A DNA stretch of 64,000 nt from Paenibacillus odorifer (GTDB taxonomy: Bacteria; Bacillota; Bacilli; Paenibacillales; Paenibacillaceae). Each line of letters begins with the position of its first letter. Within the stretch, counting starts at the first letter, position 1. Shown piece after piece: positions 9,302 through 17,579 of this stretch. The notes beneath the pieces are model-generated. The model searched no databases. It had not been told where the DNA came from and saw only the letters and a program-made list of their open reading frames with translations. The stretch spans positions 6,448,001 to 6,512,000 of the forward strand of contig NZ_CP009428.1 in assembly GCF_000758725.1 (NCBI RefSeq), in the 5' to 3' direction. The position numbers and the translations under genes are program-made.

Positions 9302-9376
9302 GGCACTTTACTTGCGGTAGTTGCTTTAACGTGCAGTAGTTACTTTAACTTGCTATAGCCACTTTACTTGCAGTAG
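9302..9376. repeat. Tandem 19-bp repeats, four copies
   Basis: Units at 9302, 9321, 9340 and 9359 (19, 19, 19 and 18 bp) follow a pattern like nnactttaacttgcagtag; a fifth begins at 9377 and decays. They lie between two blocks of 51-bp repeats in a 985-bp gene-free spacer (8799-9784), in which I see no coding gene. Confidence 0.75.
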
Positions 9377-9437
9377 ACACTTTGATTTTTCGCAGGTACC
9401 TGAGTTTGCACAATACTTAACGTTTAAATAGATAATA

Positions 9438-9545
9438 GTTGCACTTTGTACATCTATTCAGCGCAATTAGAGGAGAAATCATACTTTAGTTGCACTCTAT
9501 ACAGTTAAAAGAAGGCTATTCTCGTCGATTCACCAGATTCGCACA
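9438..9545. repeat. Further degenerate 51-bp-phased repeat copies
   Basis: GTTGCACTTTGTACA at 9438 and GTTGCACTCTATACAG at 9489 are 51 bp apart; a weaker match, TTCGCAC, is at 9538. A reverse-strand core, TACAAAGTGCAATTAAGCGC, is at 9605-9624. The units are strongly eroded. Confidence 0.5.
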
Positions 9546-9784
9546 AATTAGTTGCAGAGAATACACTTATTCGATCGTTTGTGGTGTGACGGATAATTTA
9601 AGTGTACAAAGTGCAATTAAGCGCCCGCATTCTTGTGTCTTGTGGGATGGTCTTTTATTTTTGTTAGTTGAAAACACGATGTTACCTTGAAATCTTGGCT
9701 AATTTCCAAGGTTCTCATGTTATATTATTTCGATTCACAATGTCCTGAGAATATACTAACTTTCTGATCGGAGGTTTATCTATC

Positions 9785-10096
9785 ATGCTGGTAGTAACTA
9801 ATACTATTAAAGTAAAAGAAGGTCATGGCGAAGCTATTGCTCAACGTTTCGGAGGAAATAATGGTGTACAGGATATGCCTGGGTTTGTACGTATGGAGGT
9901 ATGGCGCGGAAATGCCAAAGAAGGTATCGAGGAATTAAAAATCTGCACCGTATGGGAGAATGAGGATGCGTTCAAAGGCTGGACCTCCAGCGATTCCTTC
10001 CGTCAGTCGCACCGTGGTGCTGGTGGTAATGACGCAATCCTGGGTGCTTCCATCGATAAATATGAGCTAATGATCAGCCGCACGCCTGGTAACTAA
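9785..10096 (+). CDS. Heme-degrading monooxygenase, IsdG/HmoA type (ABM fold)
   Basis: A 103-residue ferredoxin-fold (ABM) monooxygenase that would open the heme ring to release iron in the cytoplasm. The three residues essential in staphylococcal IsdI, Asn6, Trp66 and His76, fall at exactly the same positions here (VVTNT, FKGWTSSD, RQSHRG). The PGF and TVWENEDAFKGW stretches also match the family. CGGAGG lies 10 nt before the ATG. It is monocistronic between repeat-filled spacers. I see no Fur box in its upstream 100 bp. A quinol or antibiotic monooxygenase of the same fold is the alternative, but the intact triad favours heme. Confidence 0.85.
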   Translation: MLVVTNTIKVKEGHGEAIAQRFGGNNGVQDMPGFVRMEVWRGNAKEGIEELKICTVWENEDAFKGWTSSDSFRQSHRGAGGNDAILGASIDKYELMISRTPGN

Positions 10097-10201
10097 GTAT
10101 TAGGACTAACCAATCGGAGTAGTCGCTAGATTGGACCAGCAGTGTGTACGGGATTGTTGCCCGATAAGTACAGTAACTAATTAACTATTACTGCTAGGTG
10201 G

Positions 10202-10433
10202 GCTAATTATCTTTACCTCTTGGTTAACCAATGCAGCGGGGTAAGTATCTATTACCTCTTGGTTAACCGATGCGGCGCGCTAGTTAACTCTTACCGCCGG
10301 GCTAGCCGATGCAACGAGCTAATTGGCTTTTACCACTGGGTTAACCGTTACAGCCAGCTAATTGACTTTTACCACTAGATTAACTGATGTAGCAGACGAA
10401 TTGGCTTTACCTCTTGGCTAACCAATGCAGCGG
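10202..10433. repeat. Tandem 39-bp repeats, six copies, GGTTAACC core
   Basis: Units begin at 10202, 10240, 10279, 10318, 10357 and 10396 (38, 39, 39, 39, 39, 38 bp). They share GCTAATT at the start, a TTACC tract, a GGTTAACC-like palindrome and ATGCAGCGG at the end. A partial unit precedes at about 10175 and another follows at 10434. One frame is open for about 69 codons through the array, but it has no start codon or Shine-Dalgarno site, so I treat it as non-coding. The spacer 10097-10655 holds only this array and a terminator. Confidence 0.9.
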
Positions 10434-10590
10434 GCTAATTAACACAGTTATCGCTTCTAAATGCTAATTGCTACAGTAAAAACTTAGAGTAATTATCGTC
10501 CAGCAGACTTATTGATTAGCCTATTAGATACAGGTCAGTTAGTTGGTACAAGCAGCACTATTATCCAGCGATGTCCTGGACCTAAGACTA

Positions 10591-10642
10591 AACAAACAGG
10601 GATGTCCGGAGCCAATATGGCTCTGGGACATCCCTGTTTGTT
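10591..10642. terminator. Strong bidirectional hairpin terminator after the MMPL gene
   Basis: A perfect 17-bp stem (AACAAACAGGGATGTCC with its complement at 10626-10642) carries an inner AGCC/GGCT extension and an AATAT loop. It sits 14 bp beyond the MMPL stop and would serve both strands. Confidence 0.8.
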
Positions 10643-10655
10643 GTTTATAAACTCA

Positions 10656-12881
10656 TTATTTACTTACATCTGGCTGAGGAGTCTCCACCTCTTGATGTTT
10701 ACCCGGCCAGAACGACCAACGACCAAAGAGCGTCGTAATAGCTGGTACAAGGAACGGACGCACCACGAAGGTATCCAACAGAACACCAAGAGCGGTGATG
10801 ATACCGAACTGCACAAGCACCTGAATCGGCAAGCTTGCCAATACAGCAAATGTACCTGCCAGAATGAGGCCCGCAGAGGTAATTACCGAGCTGGTCTCAT
10901 TCACACCTTCCGCGATAGCCTGCTTAAGCGGCATGGTTTTACGCTTTTTCCAGATATTCGAGATCATGAAGATGTTGTAGTCTTCTCCAAGTGCCACCAA
11001 GAAAACAAAGGAATACAGTGGGATCGCTCCCTGAATGGCATCAGCTCCCATCACATAGTGAATGATAATCCAGCCTAAGCCAAGCGCTGAGAAGAAGGAG
11101 AGAATAACGGTGCCGACCAGATAGATGGTGGCCACTATTGAACGCAGATATATCAACAACAGTAAGGTGATCATTCCGATGACCACGGGGATAATCAGAT
11201 CGGTATCCCGATCTCCAATCTCTTTAGTGTCGTGCTGTGTTGCCGTCTGTCCGCTTACCCACACATGATCCGCAGGGTTCGCAACGTCTACATCGATTAA
11301 TGCCTGCTCTGCGGTATCAAGAAGGGTAGGAATATGCCCCATCGCTTCTAGTGAATAAGGATTGCTTTTAAATTCAATATCAAAACCAACAATATCTTTG
11401 TTTACTGCCCCCTGCTGCGGATCGGAAACCGTGTCCACATAGGTAAGTCCGCCAAGAATGACCTTTAGATCCTCTCCACTCGCTTTTCCTTGGGTATCAA
11501 TAATCAGCTTCGCTGGAGCCAATTCTCCGGGGGAGAACTGTTTGCCAATAAGGTCGAACCCTTCGCGGGACTCCATATTTTTAGGAAAAGAGGATAGGAT
11601 ATCATAGGTAAATTTGATGCCACTGGAGAATGAAGCCAGAATCCCCAGGCCGATAACGGTCACACCTACGATAGCCCAAGGCCGGGTTACTACCAAGCCG
11701 CCAATGCCCTTTTTACGGGAAACCTTGGGTTCAGGAACAGGTTTGCCTTTAGCCTTAGCCCGTTCTACCTCCATTTGCGGTGTGCGCGGAATGAATGGGA
11801 AGAACGAGGTCCGTCCGAAGATCGCCAGCAGTGCTGGTACGAGGGTTAGACTGGCAATTCCCATGATGAAGATCGACACGCTAAATGGAATGGCAAAACG
11901 ATGATAAGCTCCATACTTAGCCAGCAATAATGCGAACAGCGCGAGCACGACGGTGAAGCCGCTCATAGCAATTGCACCTGAAGATTCGGTAATGGAGCGA
12001 AGAAGGGCACGACTCTTGCTCTCCTCTACCTTCAACAACTGCCGGAACCGTGAAATCAGGAACAGACAATAGTCCGTACCAGCTCCGAATAACAAAACGG
12101 TCATAATCGAGATCGCCTGTGAATCCACTGTGATCCAGCCTTCTTGCGCCATTTTTCCAAGAATCGGGCTAGTTACGCCATAAGCGAACCCAACCGCAAT
12201 AAGCGGAATAAACGCCAATATCGGCGAACGATAGATCACCAATAAGAACACCAGAACAAGCATAACCGTAGCAATTAACAAGGAAACGTCTGCGTTTTTG
12301 AACAGCCCTGTAGCATCTATGGAGATGCCCACTGGACCTGTAACACGTAAACTCAGGTCTTTTCCATCTACCTTAGCAGCAGAGGGGTCTCCGCCCGTCT
12401 CCGTGTTTATGATCTTCTTCATTTCTGTCACAGCTTCGCCGAGCTGATCACTATCTGCCGTTTTATCAAAAAGCACTGGGGTTACCAGCGTACTAAGATC
12501 CTCAGATAACGAGGCTTGTAATGCTTGTGGCGGCAGTTGTCCTAATGGTGGAACAAAATTCTGATGGGGCAATGGTTGCTGCTCCAACTTCTTGTACACA
12601 GCAGTGATATGTACTAAATCATCTTGTGAAAGCCCACCTTCTCTATGCCATACGAGCAGCGCCGGCACTCCACTTCCACTAGGGAATTCTTGTTCTGCAA
12701 TAGCTGCTGCCTGTACCGATTGTGAATCATCTGGGAGGTTAGGCGCATTATTAGCAACCTGAGAATTCACTGCAGGCCATAACAGGGTAAGTGCACCTAC
12801 AAGCACTATCCATACGAGAAGAGTAATCCACTTCGTCTTTTTTCCTGCCACCCATTTTCCGTAGCCTGACATTCCCTTCAT
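10656..12881 (-). CDS. MMPL/RND-family exporter (YdfJ-like)
   Basis: A 741-residue proton-driven membrane exporter of the MMPL group, similar in length to Bacillus YdfJ. TM1 lies near residues 18-37. A large outside loop follows to about 190, then a five-segment block (about 195-375). A second half repeats the pattern, with its loop near 430-560 and TM block 575-720. The paired motifs GAGTDYCLFLISRFR and GEDYNIFMISNIW hold the membrane-embedded Asp residues expected for proton coupling. AAGGAGAGG directly precedes the ATG; ATG 12872 is an alternative. It is single, with a palindromic operator candidate in its leader. Likely cargo is a lipid or hydrophobic drug. Confidence 0.9.
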   Translation of the reverse strand: MKGMSGYGKWVAGKKTKWITLLVWIVLVGALTLLWPAVNSQVANNAPNLPDDSQSVQAAAIAEQEFPSGSGVPALLVWHREGGLSQDDLVHITAVYKKLEQQPLPHQNFVPPLGQLPPQALQASLSEDLSTLVTPVLFDKTADSDQLGEAVTEMKKIINTETGGDPSAAKVDGKDLSLRVTGPVGISIDATGLFKNADVSLLIATVMLVLVFLLVIYRSPILAFIPLIAVGFAYGVTSPILGKMAQEGWITVDSQAISIMTVLLFGAGTDYCLFLISRFRQLLKVEESKSRALLRSITESSGAIAMSGFTVVLALFALLLAKYGAYHRFAIPFSVSIFIMGIASLTLVPALLAIFGRTSFFPFIPRTPQMEVERAKAKGKPVPEPKVSRKKGIGGLVVTRPWAIVGVTVIGLGILASFSSGIKFTYDILSSFPKNMESREGFDLIGKQFSPGELAPAKLIIDTQGKASGEDLKVILGGLTYVDTVSDPQQGAVNKDIVGFDIEFKSNPYSLEAMGHIPTLLDTAEQALIDVDVANPADHVWVSGQTATQHDTKEIGDRDTDLIIPVVIGMITLLLLIYLRSIVATIYLVGTVILSFFSALGLGWIIIHYVMGADAIQGAIPLYSFVFLVALGEDYNIFMISNIWKKRKTMPLKQAIAEGVNETSSVITSAGLILAGTFAVLASLPIQVLVQFGIITALGVLLDTFVVRPFLVPAITTLFGRWSFWPGKHQEVETPQPDVSK

Positions 12882-12904
12882 CCTCTCCTTTACCTTGCAG
12901 CCTT

Positions 12905-12928
12905 AAAAATGAGCCGCGGGTCATTTTT
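12905..12928. promoter_or_regulatory. 24-bp palindromic operator candidate upstream of the MMPL gene
   Basis: AAAAATGA-CCGCGG-TCATTTTT arms form a near-perfect 24-bp dyad (one mismatched pair), centred about 36 bp upstream of the exporter start. This is the geometry of TetR-type operators. No TetR gene is adjacent in the window. Confidence 0.5.
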
Positions 12929-13013
12929 TATTCTATCATATATATGCTTTAATTTTTAATCAAACTTTTTTTATTTTTCAGAAAAATTAAAGCACCTCAT
13001 CACATATAAAATA

Positions 13014-13057
13014 CCCCTCTCTTCACATAAAAAATCAGCATCATGTGAAAAGAGGGG
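13014..13057. terminator. Terminator after the ABC exporter operon
   Basis: CCCCTCTCTTCACAT (13014-13028) pairs with ATGTGAAAAGAGGGG (13043-13057), with one mismatch, 36 bp beyond the operon's last stop codon. Confidence 0.7.
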
Positions 13058-13092
13058 TTTATGATTAACTATACTTTTTTCTTCACTTCAAT

Positions 13093-14991
13093 TTAGCCTA
13101 CGTCCAAATCCCCTTCAGAGAACTGACTGTTATAGAGATCCGCATAGAATCCGCCTTGTGCCAGCAGTTCTTCGTGGTTGCCTTTCTCGATTACACTACC
13201 TTGGTTCATGACAAGAATGAGATCCGCATCACGAATCGTCGAGAGACGGTGGGCAATAACGAAGCTTGTTCTGTTTTGCATCAGCGCATTCATCGCTTTT
13301 TGAATCAGCAATTCAGTCCGTGTGTCGACACTGCTCGTTGCTTCATCAAGAATGAGGATCGATGGATCAGCAAGAATAGCGCGAGCAATAGTAATCAACT
13401 GCTTCTGTCCTTGTGAAATATTAGAAGCTTCTTCATTTAACACCGTATTGTAGCCAAGCGGAAGTGTGCGGATAAAGTGATCAGCATGCGCAGCCTTGGC
13501 CGCCCGCACCACATCAGCTTCTGATGCACCTTCATGACCGTAAGCAATGTTATCACGAATCGTACCGTTGAAGAGCCAGGTATCCTGAAGCACCATACCA
13601 AATTTACTGCGTAGGTCACTCCGTTTCATATCGGTAATGTTGACGCCATCAATGATAATTTCCCCGTCGTTAAGCTCGTAGAAGCGCATCAACAGGTTAA
13701 TCAAAGTGGTTTTACCAGCACCAGTAGGACCGACAATAGCTATAGTCTGACCTGGACTAACCTCAATATTCATGTCCTCAATCAGAATAGCATCCTCTTT
13801 ATATCCGAATTTCACATGACGGAACTCAACGGAGCCTTCCGGAGCACCTTCATCAAGCTTCACAAGTGTAGTATTAACTTCTTTGACTTCCTCTTCTTCA
13901 TCCAGAAGTTCAAATACACGTTCTGCGGAAGCAATGGTGGATTGAATAATGTTAGCAATATTAGCCGTTTGTGCAATCGGCTGGGTGAACTGACGTGAAT
14001 ATTGAATGAAGGCTTGGATATCCCCGACATCAATCATTTTTTTAGTAACAAAAATACCACCCACAACACAGATAAGCACATAACCCAAGTTACCGATAAA
14101 CATCATAAGCGGCATAATCATACCCGACATAAATTGGGAGCGCCAGCCAGAATCATATAGCTTATCGTTTATTTCATCAAAATCTTTAAGCGACTGCGGT
14201 TCGCGGCCGAAAGCTTTAATAATCCGGTGCCCTGTATACATTTCCTCTACATGACCATTCAACTGACCAAGCGATTTCTGCTGTCTCACAAAATAAGTCT
14301 GCGAACGTTTGGAGATCGCCATAATCACAATAAAGCTGAGTGGCAACGTAGTAATCGTGATTAAAGTCAGCCATGGGCTGATGGTAAGCATCATCACAAT
14401 AACACCAATAATAGTGACGATTGAGGTAATCAGCTGCGTTAAACTTTGCTGCAACGTGGTACTGATGTTATCCACGTCATTCGTAGCACGGCTGAGAATT
14501 TCCCCGTGTGTACGGGAGTCAAAATACTTTAAAGGTAAACGCTCCAGCTTGCTGTTGATCTGCTCACGCATGTCATAAACTACCTTCTGCGCTACTCCAG
14601 CCATTACATATTGCTGAATGTAACTAAACAAAGCACTAAGCAGATACAATCCCGCGAGCAGGATCAGAATATCATTAATATATCCAAAATCAATGGAGGC
14701 ACCCTCTACACCCATCAATTTGCCGTAAGCACCTTCGAACAGTTTGGTTGTAGCTTTACCCATAACCTTCGGACTGAAGATACTGAACACCGTACTGGCA
14801 ATCGCCATAATTAGTACAATAATCAATTGAACCATACGTGGGCGTAAATATTTGATCAAGCGACGAAGTGTACCTTTAAAATCTTTAGCCTTTTCTGCCG
14901 GCATCCTCATTCCAGGACCGCCACCCGGTCCACCCGGACCTTTATGGCCGCGGGGAGCTGCAGGCTTATGTTCTCTGTTTTGTTCGCTCAT
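13093..14991 (-). CDS. ABC exporter half-transporter, canonical ATP site
   Basis: A 632-residue half-transporter with a six-TM exporter domain (residues about 50-345) followed by an ATPase domain. Walker A GPTGAGKTT is at 421-429, the signature SQGQKQ at about 525, Walker B ILILDEATSS near 545 with the catalytic Glu, and the switch His in AHRLST near 580. The first 30 residues are a Gly/Pro/basic tail (GHKGPGGPGGGPG), unusual but seen in several Firmicute exporters. It overlaps the preceding ABC gene by 4 bp and most likely pairs with it, as in YfiB/YfiC or BmrC/BmrD. Confidence 0.93.
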   Translation of the reverse strand: MSEQNREHKPAAPRGHKGPGGPGGGPGMRMPAEKAKDFKGTLRRLIKYLRPRMVQLIIVLIMAIASTVFSIFSPKVMGKATTKLFEGAYGKLMGVEGASIDFGYINDILILLAGLYLLSALFSYIQQYVMAGVAQKVVYDMREQINSKLERLPLKYFDSRTHGEILSRATNDVDNISTTLQQSLTQLITSIVTIIGVIVMMLTISPWLTLITITTLPLSFIVIMAISKRSQTYFVRQQKSLGQLNGHVEEMYTGHRIIKAFGREPQSLKDFDEINDKLYDSGWRSQFMSGMIMPLMMFIGNLGYVLICVVGGIFVTKKMIDVGDIQAFIQYSRQFTQPIAQTANIANIIQSTIASAERVFELLDEEEEVKEVNTTLVKLDEGAPEGSVEFRHVKFGYKEDAILIEDMNIEVSPGQTIAIVGPTGAGKTTLINLLMRFYELNDGEIIIDGVNITDMKRSDLRSKFGMVLQDTWLFNGTIRDNIAYGHEGASEADVVRAAKAAHADHFIRTLPLGYNTVLNEEASNISQGQKQLITIARAILADPSILILDEATSSVDTRTELLIQKAMNALMQNRTSFVIAHRLSTIRDADLILVMNQGSVIEKGNHEELLAQGGFYADLYNSQFSEGDLDVG

Positions 14992-16757
14992 GCTATTTCC
15001 TCCTCTGACAGCTGCGAGGATACGATCTCGCGGTACACATCACTGCTCTCGAGCAGTTCACGGTGAGTGCCCATTCCAGCAATTTCACCCTCATCAATTA
15101 CAATAATCCGGTCCGCATCCATAACGGTGCTAACCCGCTGAGCTACGATCAATACGGTGGATTCCGTAGTTTCAGCTTTGAGAGCCGCGCGAAGTTTGGC
15201 ATCTGTCTTGAAATCAAGAGCTGAGAAGCTATCGTCGAACAGATACACCTCAGGTTTTCTCACAAGCGCCCGAGCAATGGACAACCGCTGTTTCTGACCA
15301 CCAGAGACGTTATTCCCGCCTTGGGCAATTTCCGAGTCAAACCCATCCTTCATCGCGGATACGAAATCGTAGGCTTGAGCCACCTTGGATGCATGAATGA
15401 TTTCTTCATCCGTAGCATCCTCTTTACCGTAGCGGATGTTCTCATTAATCGTACCCGAGAACAATACTGCTTTTTGAGGGATGTAACCGATTTTGCTCCG
15501 CAGCTCTTCCTGTGTCATCTCACGCACATCCACTCCGTCTACGCGTACAGCACCTTCATTAACATCATAGAACCTTGGAATCAGGCTAAGCAGCGTAGAT
15601 TTACCCGATCCGGTACCCCCGATAATTGCGGTAACTTCACCCGGACGAGCACTAAAGCTAATTTTCGAAAGTGCAGGCTGTTCTGCCCCTGGATAGGAAA
15701 AAGATACATTCTCAAACTCAACAAAACCACGTAAAGAATCGCGTCCGTCTTTTTTAGTAGCTTGAGCTGTTGTATGCAGTTCACTCTCAGTAGGATCTGT
15801 AAATTCAGGCTGCATATCCAGTACCTCATTGATACGCACGGCTGAAGCTGAAGCACGCGGAATTAACACGAACATCATCGATACCATAATCAGAGAGAAC
15901 ATAATTTGCATCGCATATTGGATAAATGCCATCAGGGACCCAACTTGCAGATCGCCGTCACCAATTCGAATTCCACCAAAATAAAGAATAGCAATCATAG
16001 AAAAGTTCATTACAATCATCATCAGCGGCATCAGGCCGGCCATGATTTTGTTGACCTTGATAGCTGTATCCGTAAGATCACGGTTAGCTTCGGTGAAACG
16101 TCTATTCTCATGATCAATCCGGTTAAAAGAACGAATAACACGAATACCTGTCAGATGCTCACGCAGCACCAGGTTTAATTTATCAAGCTTAATCTGAATG
16201 GCTTTAAACAGTGGCAGACCCTTCATCCCAATAAAGAAGATCGCCCCAACAAGTACAGGAATAACGACTACAAAAATCAATGATAATTTAGCATCTTCAG
16301 ATACTGCCATGATGATACCACCAATCATCATCATCGGTGCCCCGATCATCATGCGCAACATCATAGTAAGTACGGTTTGAACTTGTGTAATATCATTTGT
16401 TGTACGTGTAATCAAAGATGCTGTACCTAACTTATCGAATTCATGCAGAGTGAAATTCTCTACATGATTAAAGACTCGAGCACGCGTGATTTTACCAAAC
16501 CCAGCCGCCACTTTTGCCGATAAGTAACTGGCAATTACCGAACATAAAGCACCGCCACCTGCAACCATGAGCATGAAACTACCTATTTTCCAAATATAAG
16601 CGCGATCTCCTTGAACGATCCCTTTGTCGACGATGTCAGACATCAGAGTAGGAAGGTATAAATCACCCATGGACTGCAAAAATACAAGGATTAATACAGC
16701 ACCAATAGCTACCCTAAAAGGCTTCAGTTGTTTAAATAATTTAATCAAGCTTCTCAT
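14988..16757 (-). CDS. ABC exporter half-transporter, degenerate ATP site
   Basis: A 589-residue half-transporter. Six membrane segments fall within residues 15-300. Walker A GGTGSGKST is at 380-388 and signature VSGGQKQR at 484-491. Two catalytic positions are altered: Walker B continues LFDDS, with Asp where the catalytic Glu is expected, and the switch His is Gln (VAQRVST). That is the pattern of the partner carrying the degenerate site in heterodimeric exporters such as BmrCD and TM287/288. The gene starts inside the 3' end of marR (17-bp overlap) and overlaps the next ABC gene by 4 bp. Confidence 0.93.
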   Translation of the reverse strand: MRSLIKLFKQLKPFRVAIGAVLILVFLQSMGDLYLPTLMSDIVDKGIVQGDRAYIWKIGSFMLMVAGGGALCSVIASYLSAKVAAGFGKITRARVFNHVENFTLHEFDKLGTASLITRTTNDITQVQTVLTMMLRMMIGAPMMMIGGIIMAVSEDAKLSLIFVVVIPVLVGAIFFIGMKGLPLFKAIQIKLDKLNLVLREHLTGIRVIRSFNRIDHENRRFTEANRDLTDTAIKVNKIMAGLMPLMMIVMNFSMIAILYFGGIRIGDGDLQVGSLMAFIQYAMQIMFSLIMVSMMFVLIPRASASAVRINEVLDMQPEFTDPTESELHTTAQATKKDGRDSLRGFVEFENVSFSYPGAEQPALSKISFSARPGEVTAIIGGTGSGKSTLLSLIPRFYDVNEGAVRVDGVDVREMTQEELRSKIGYIPQKAVLFSGTINENIRYGKEDATDEEIIHASKVAQAYDFVSAMKDGFDSEIAQGGNNVSGGQKQRLSIARALVRKPEVYLFDDSFSALDFKTDAKLRAALKAETTESTVLIVAQRVSTVMDADRIIVIDEGEIAGMGTHRELLESSDVYREIVSSQLSEEEIA

Positions 16758-17262
16758 CTCCGTTCATTTGTAGCCTATCCCAATCAGGTGGTGGATTATC
16801 CTCAACGTATTCATGTACCTTAAGCAATAGCTCAGTGAGCTGTTTAGTGTCTTTTTCGCCTAAGTGTTGTACAAGCTTATCAAGCATCACATCACGATAA
16901 TGTTCCGCTTTTCGTGTGAGTTCTTTTCCACGTTCCGTCAATTTTACGCGTACAACTCTTCGGTCCGAAGGATCCGCGTGTCTTTCCACCATCTGTTTCG
17001 CTTCAAGACTGTTAATCAGCTGCGTGATGGTAGGAGGAGTGAATCCAAGTAGTCGGCTGATTTCAGACACCTTAAGACCCTCTTCATCAGAATGATTCCA
17101 TTTTTCAATGCATATCATTAAAGTCATCTCACTTGGCTTGTGGCCCTCAACGCCCTTTTGCCATTGAGCTTTATGCAGGCGTTTCATCGCCGCAAAAAGC
17201 CCGTGTGCGACTGAATTTTCAGTATTTTCTGTATTTCCTCCGTTTATCCCAATTTCCTTCAC
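16741..17262 (-). CDS. MarR-family regulator of the ABC exporter operon
   Basis: A winged-helix dimeric regulator, 173 residues if started at GTG 17262. The wHTH region includes VSEISRLLGFTPPTITQLI and the wing DPSDRRVVRVKLTERGKEL. It is the first gene of an operon with the two ABC genes and two inverted repeats lie in its promoter, so it probably represses its own operon until an effector binds. The start is uncertain. AGAGG touches the GTG, leaving no spacer. An ATT at 17253 would be ideally spaced, and ATG 17196 (MKRLHKAQW) lacks a Shine-Dalgarno site. Confidence 0.85.
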   Translation of the reverse strand: MKEIGINGGNTENTENSVAHGLFAAMKRLHKAQWQKGVEGHKPSEMTLMICIEKWNHSDEEGLKVSEISRLLGFTPPTITQLINSLEAKQMVERHADPSDRRVVRVKLTERGKELTRKAEHYRDVMLDKLVQHLGEKDTKQLTELLLKVHEYVEDNPPPDWDRLQMNGDEKLD

Positions 17263-17269
17263 CTCTATT

Positions 17270-17318
17270 TTAGTTAGGTCAACTAATTATTAAACACTAT
17301 ATTATTTAGGCTACCTAA
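17270..17318 (-). promoter_or_regulatory. Two inverted-repeat operator candidates at the marR promoter
   Basis: TTAGTT-AGGTC-AACTAA (17270-17286) and TTAGG-CTA-CCTAA (17306-17318) flank an AT-rich stretch that would hold the promoter. Related half-sites at both fit binding by the MarR product. Confidence 0.6.
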
Positions 17319-17373
17319 TTATATTTTCGCCGGATTGCTTTGTCAAATTATGAATACGCTATCAATTATTACG

Positions 17374-17408
17374 AAAAAGAAAACTCCCCAGCACGAGTGC
17401 AAGGGAGT
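17374..17408 (-). terminator. Terminator after the pro-peptide gene
   Basis: On the minus strand ACTCCC/GGGAGT arms enclose a GCAC/GTGC inner stem, followed by TTTTCTTTTT. It closes the receptor-peptide transcript about 50 bp after the peptide stop. Confidence 0.8.
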
Positions 17409-17456
17409 AGTTATCGGTTTATGTATCTGTATATAAAATATTGCCAAGGATAACCT

Positions 17457-17579
17457 TTAGAATCCTGCTCCGTGCTCATAAGTTGTGATTGGTCCATTAC
17501 TTCCGGAACCAACTGGGCCGATAATGATGAAGCTAAACAATGCTAAAATGCCTGCCATCATCAATAGTGATTTTTTCAT
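17457..17579 (-). CDS. Secreted signalling pro-peptide (Phr/AimP/AloP-like)
   Basis: A 40-residue peptide gene. The start MKKSLLMMAGILALF is a Sec-type signal (two Lys, then a hydrophobic core), and the polar C-terminus ends TTYEHGAGF. GGAGG lies 9 nt before the ATG, one of the best ribosome sites in the window. The gene overlaps the last 47 bp of the upstream HTH/TPR receptor gene in another frame and is followed by an intrinsic terminator. This arrangement, length and peptide layout match cognate peptides of RRNPP receptors (rap-phr, aimR-aimP, and the AimR-like Alo systems described in Paenibacillus). The active signal would be a short C-terminal fragment re-imported by an oligopeptide permease; its ends are inference. 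Confidence 0.8.
   Translation of the reverse strand: MKKSLLMMAGILALFSFIIIGPVGSGSNGPITTYEHGAGF

Noticed and set aside
9684..9780. Fur box before the heme monooxygenase gene
   Set aside because: No 7-1-7 palindrome found; only an imperfect CCTTGAAAT stem with no clear role.
10512..11078. 188-codon plus-strand frame
   Set aside because: It is antisense to the clear MMPL exporter gene and crosses the terminator hairpin.
17383..17408. GCACGAGTGC-containing hairpin considered as a relative of the TTGCAC repeats
   Set aside because: The stem is ACTCCC/GGGAGT with a U-run, so it is an ordinary terminator.
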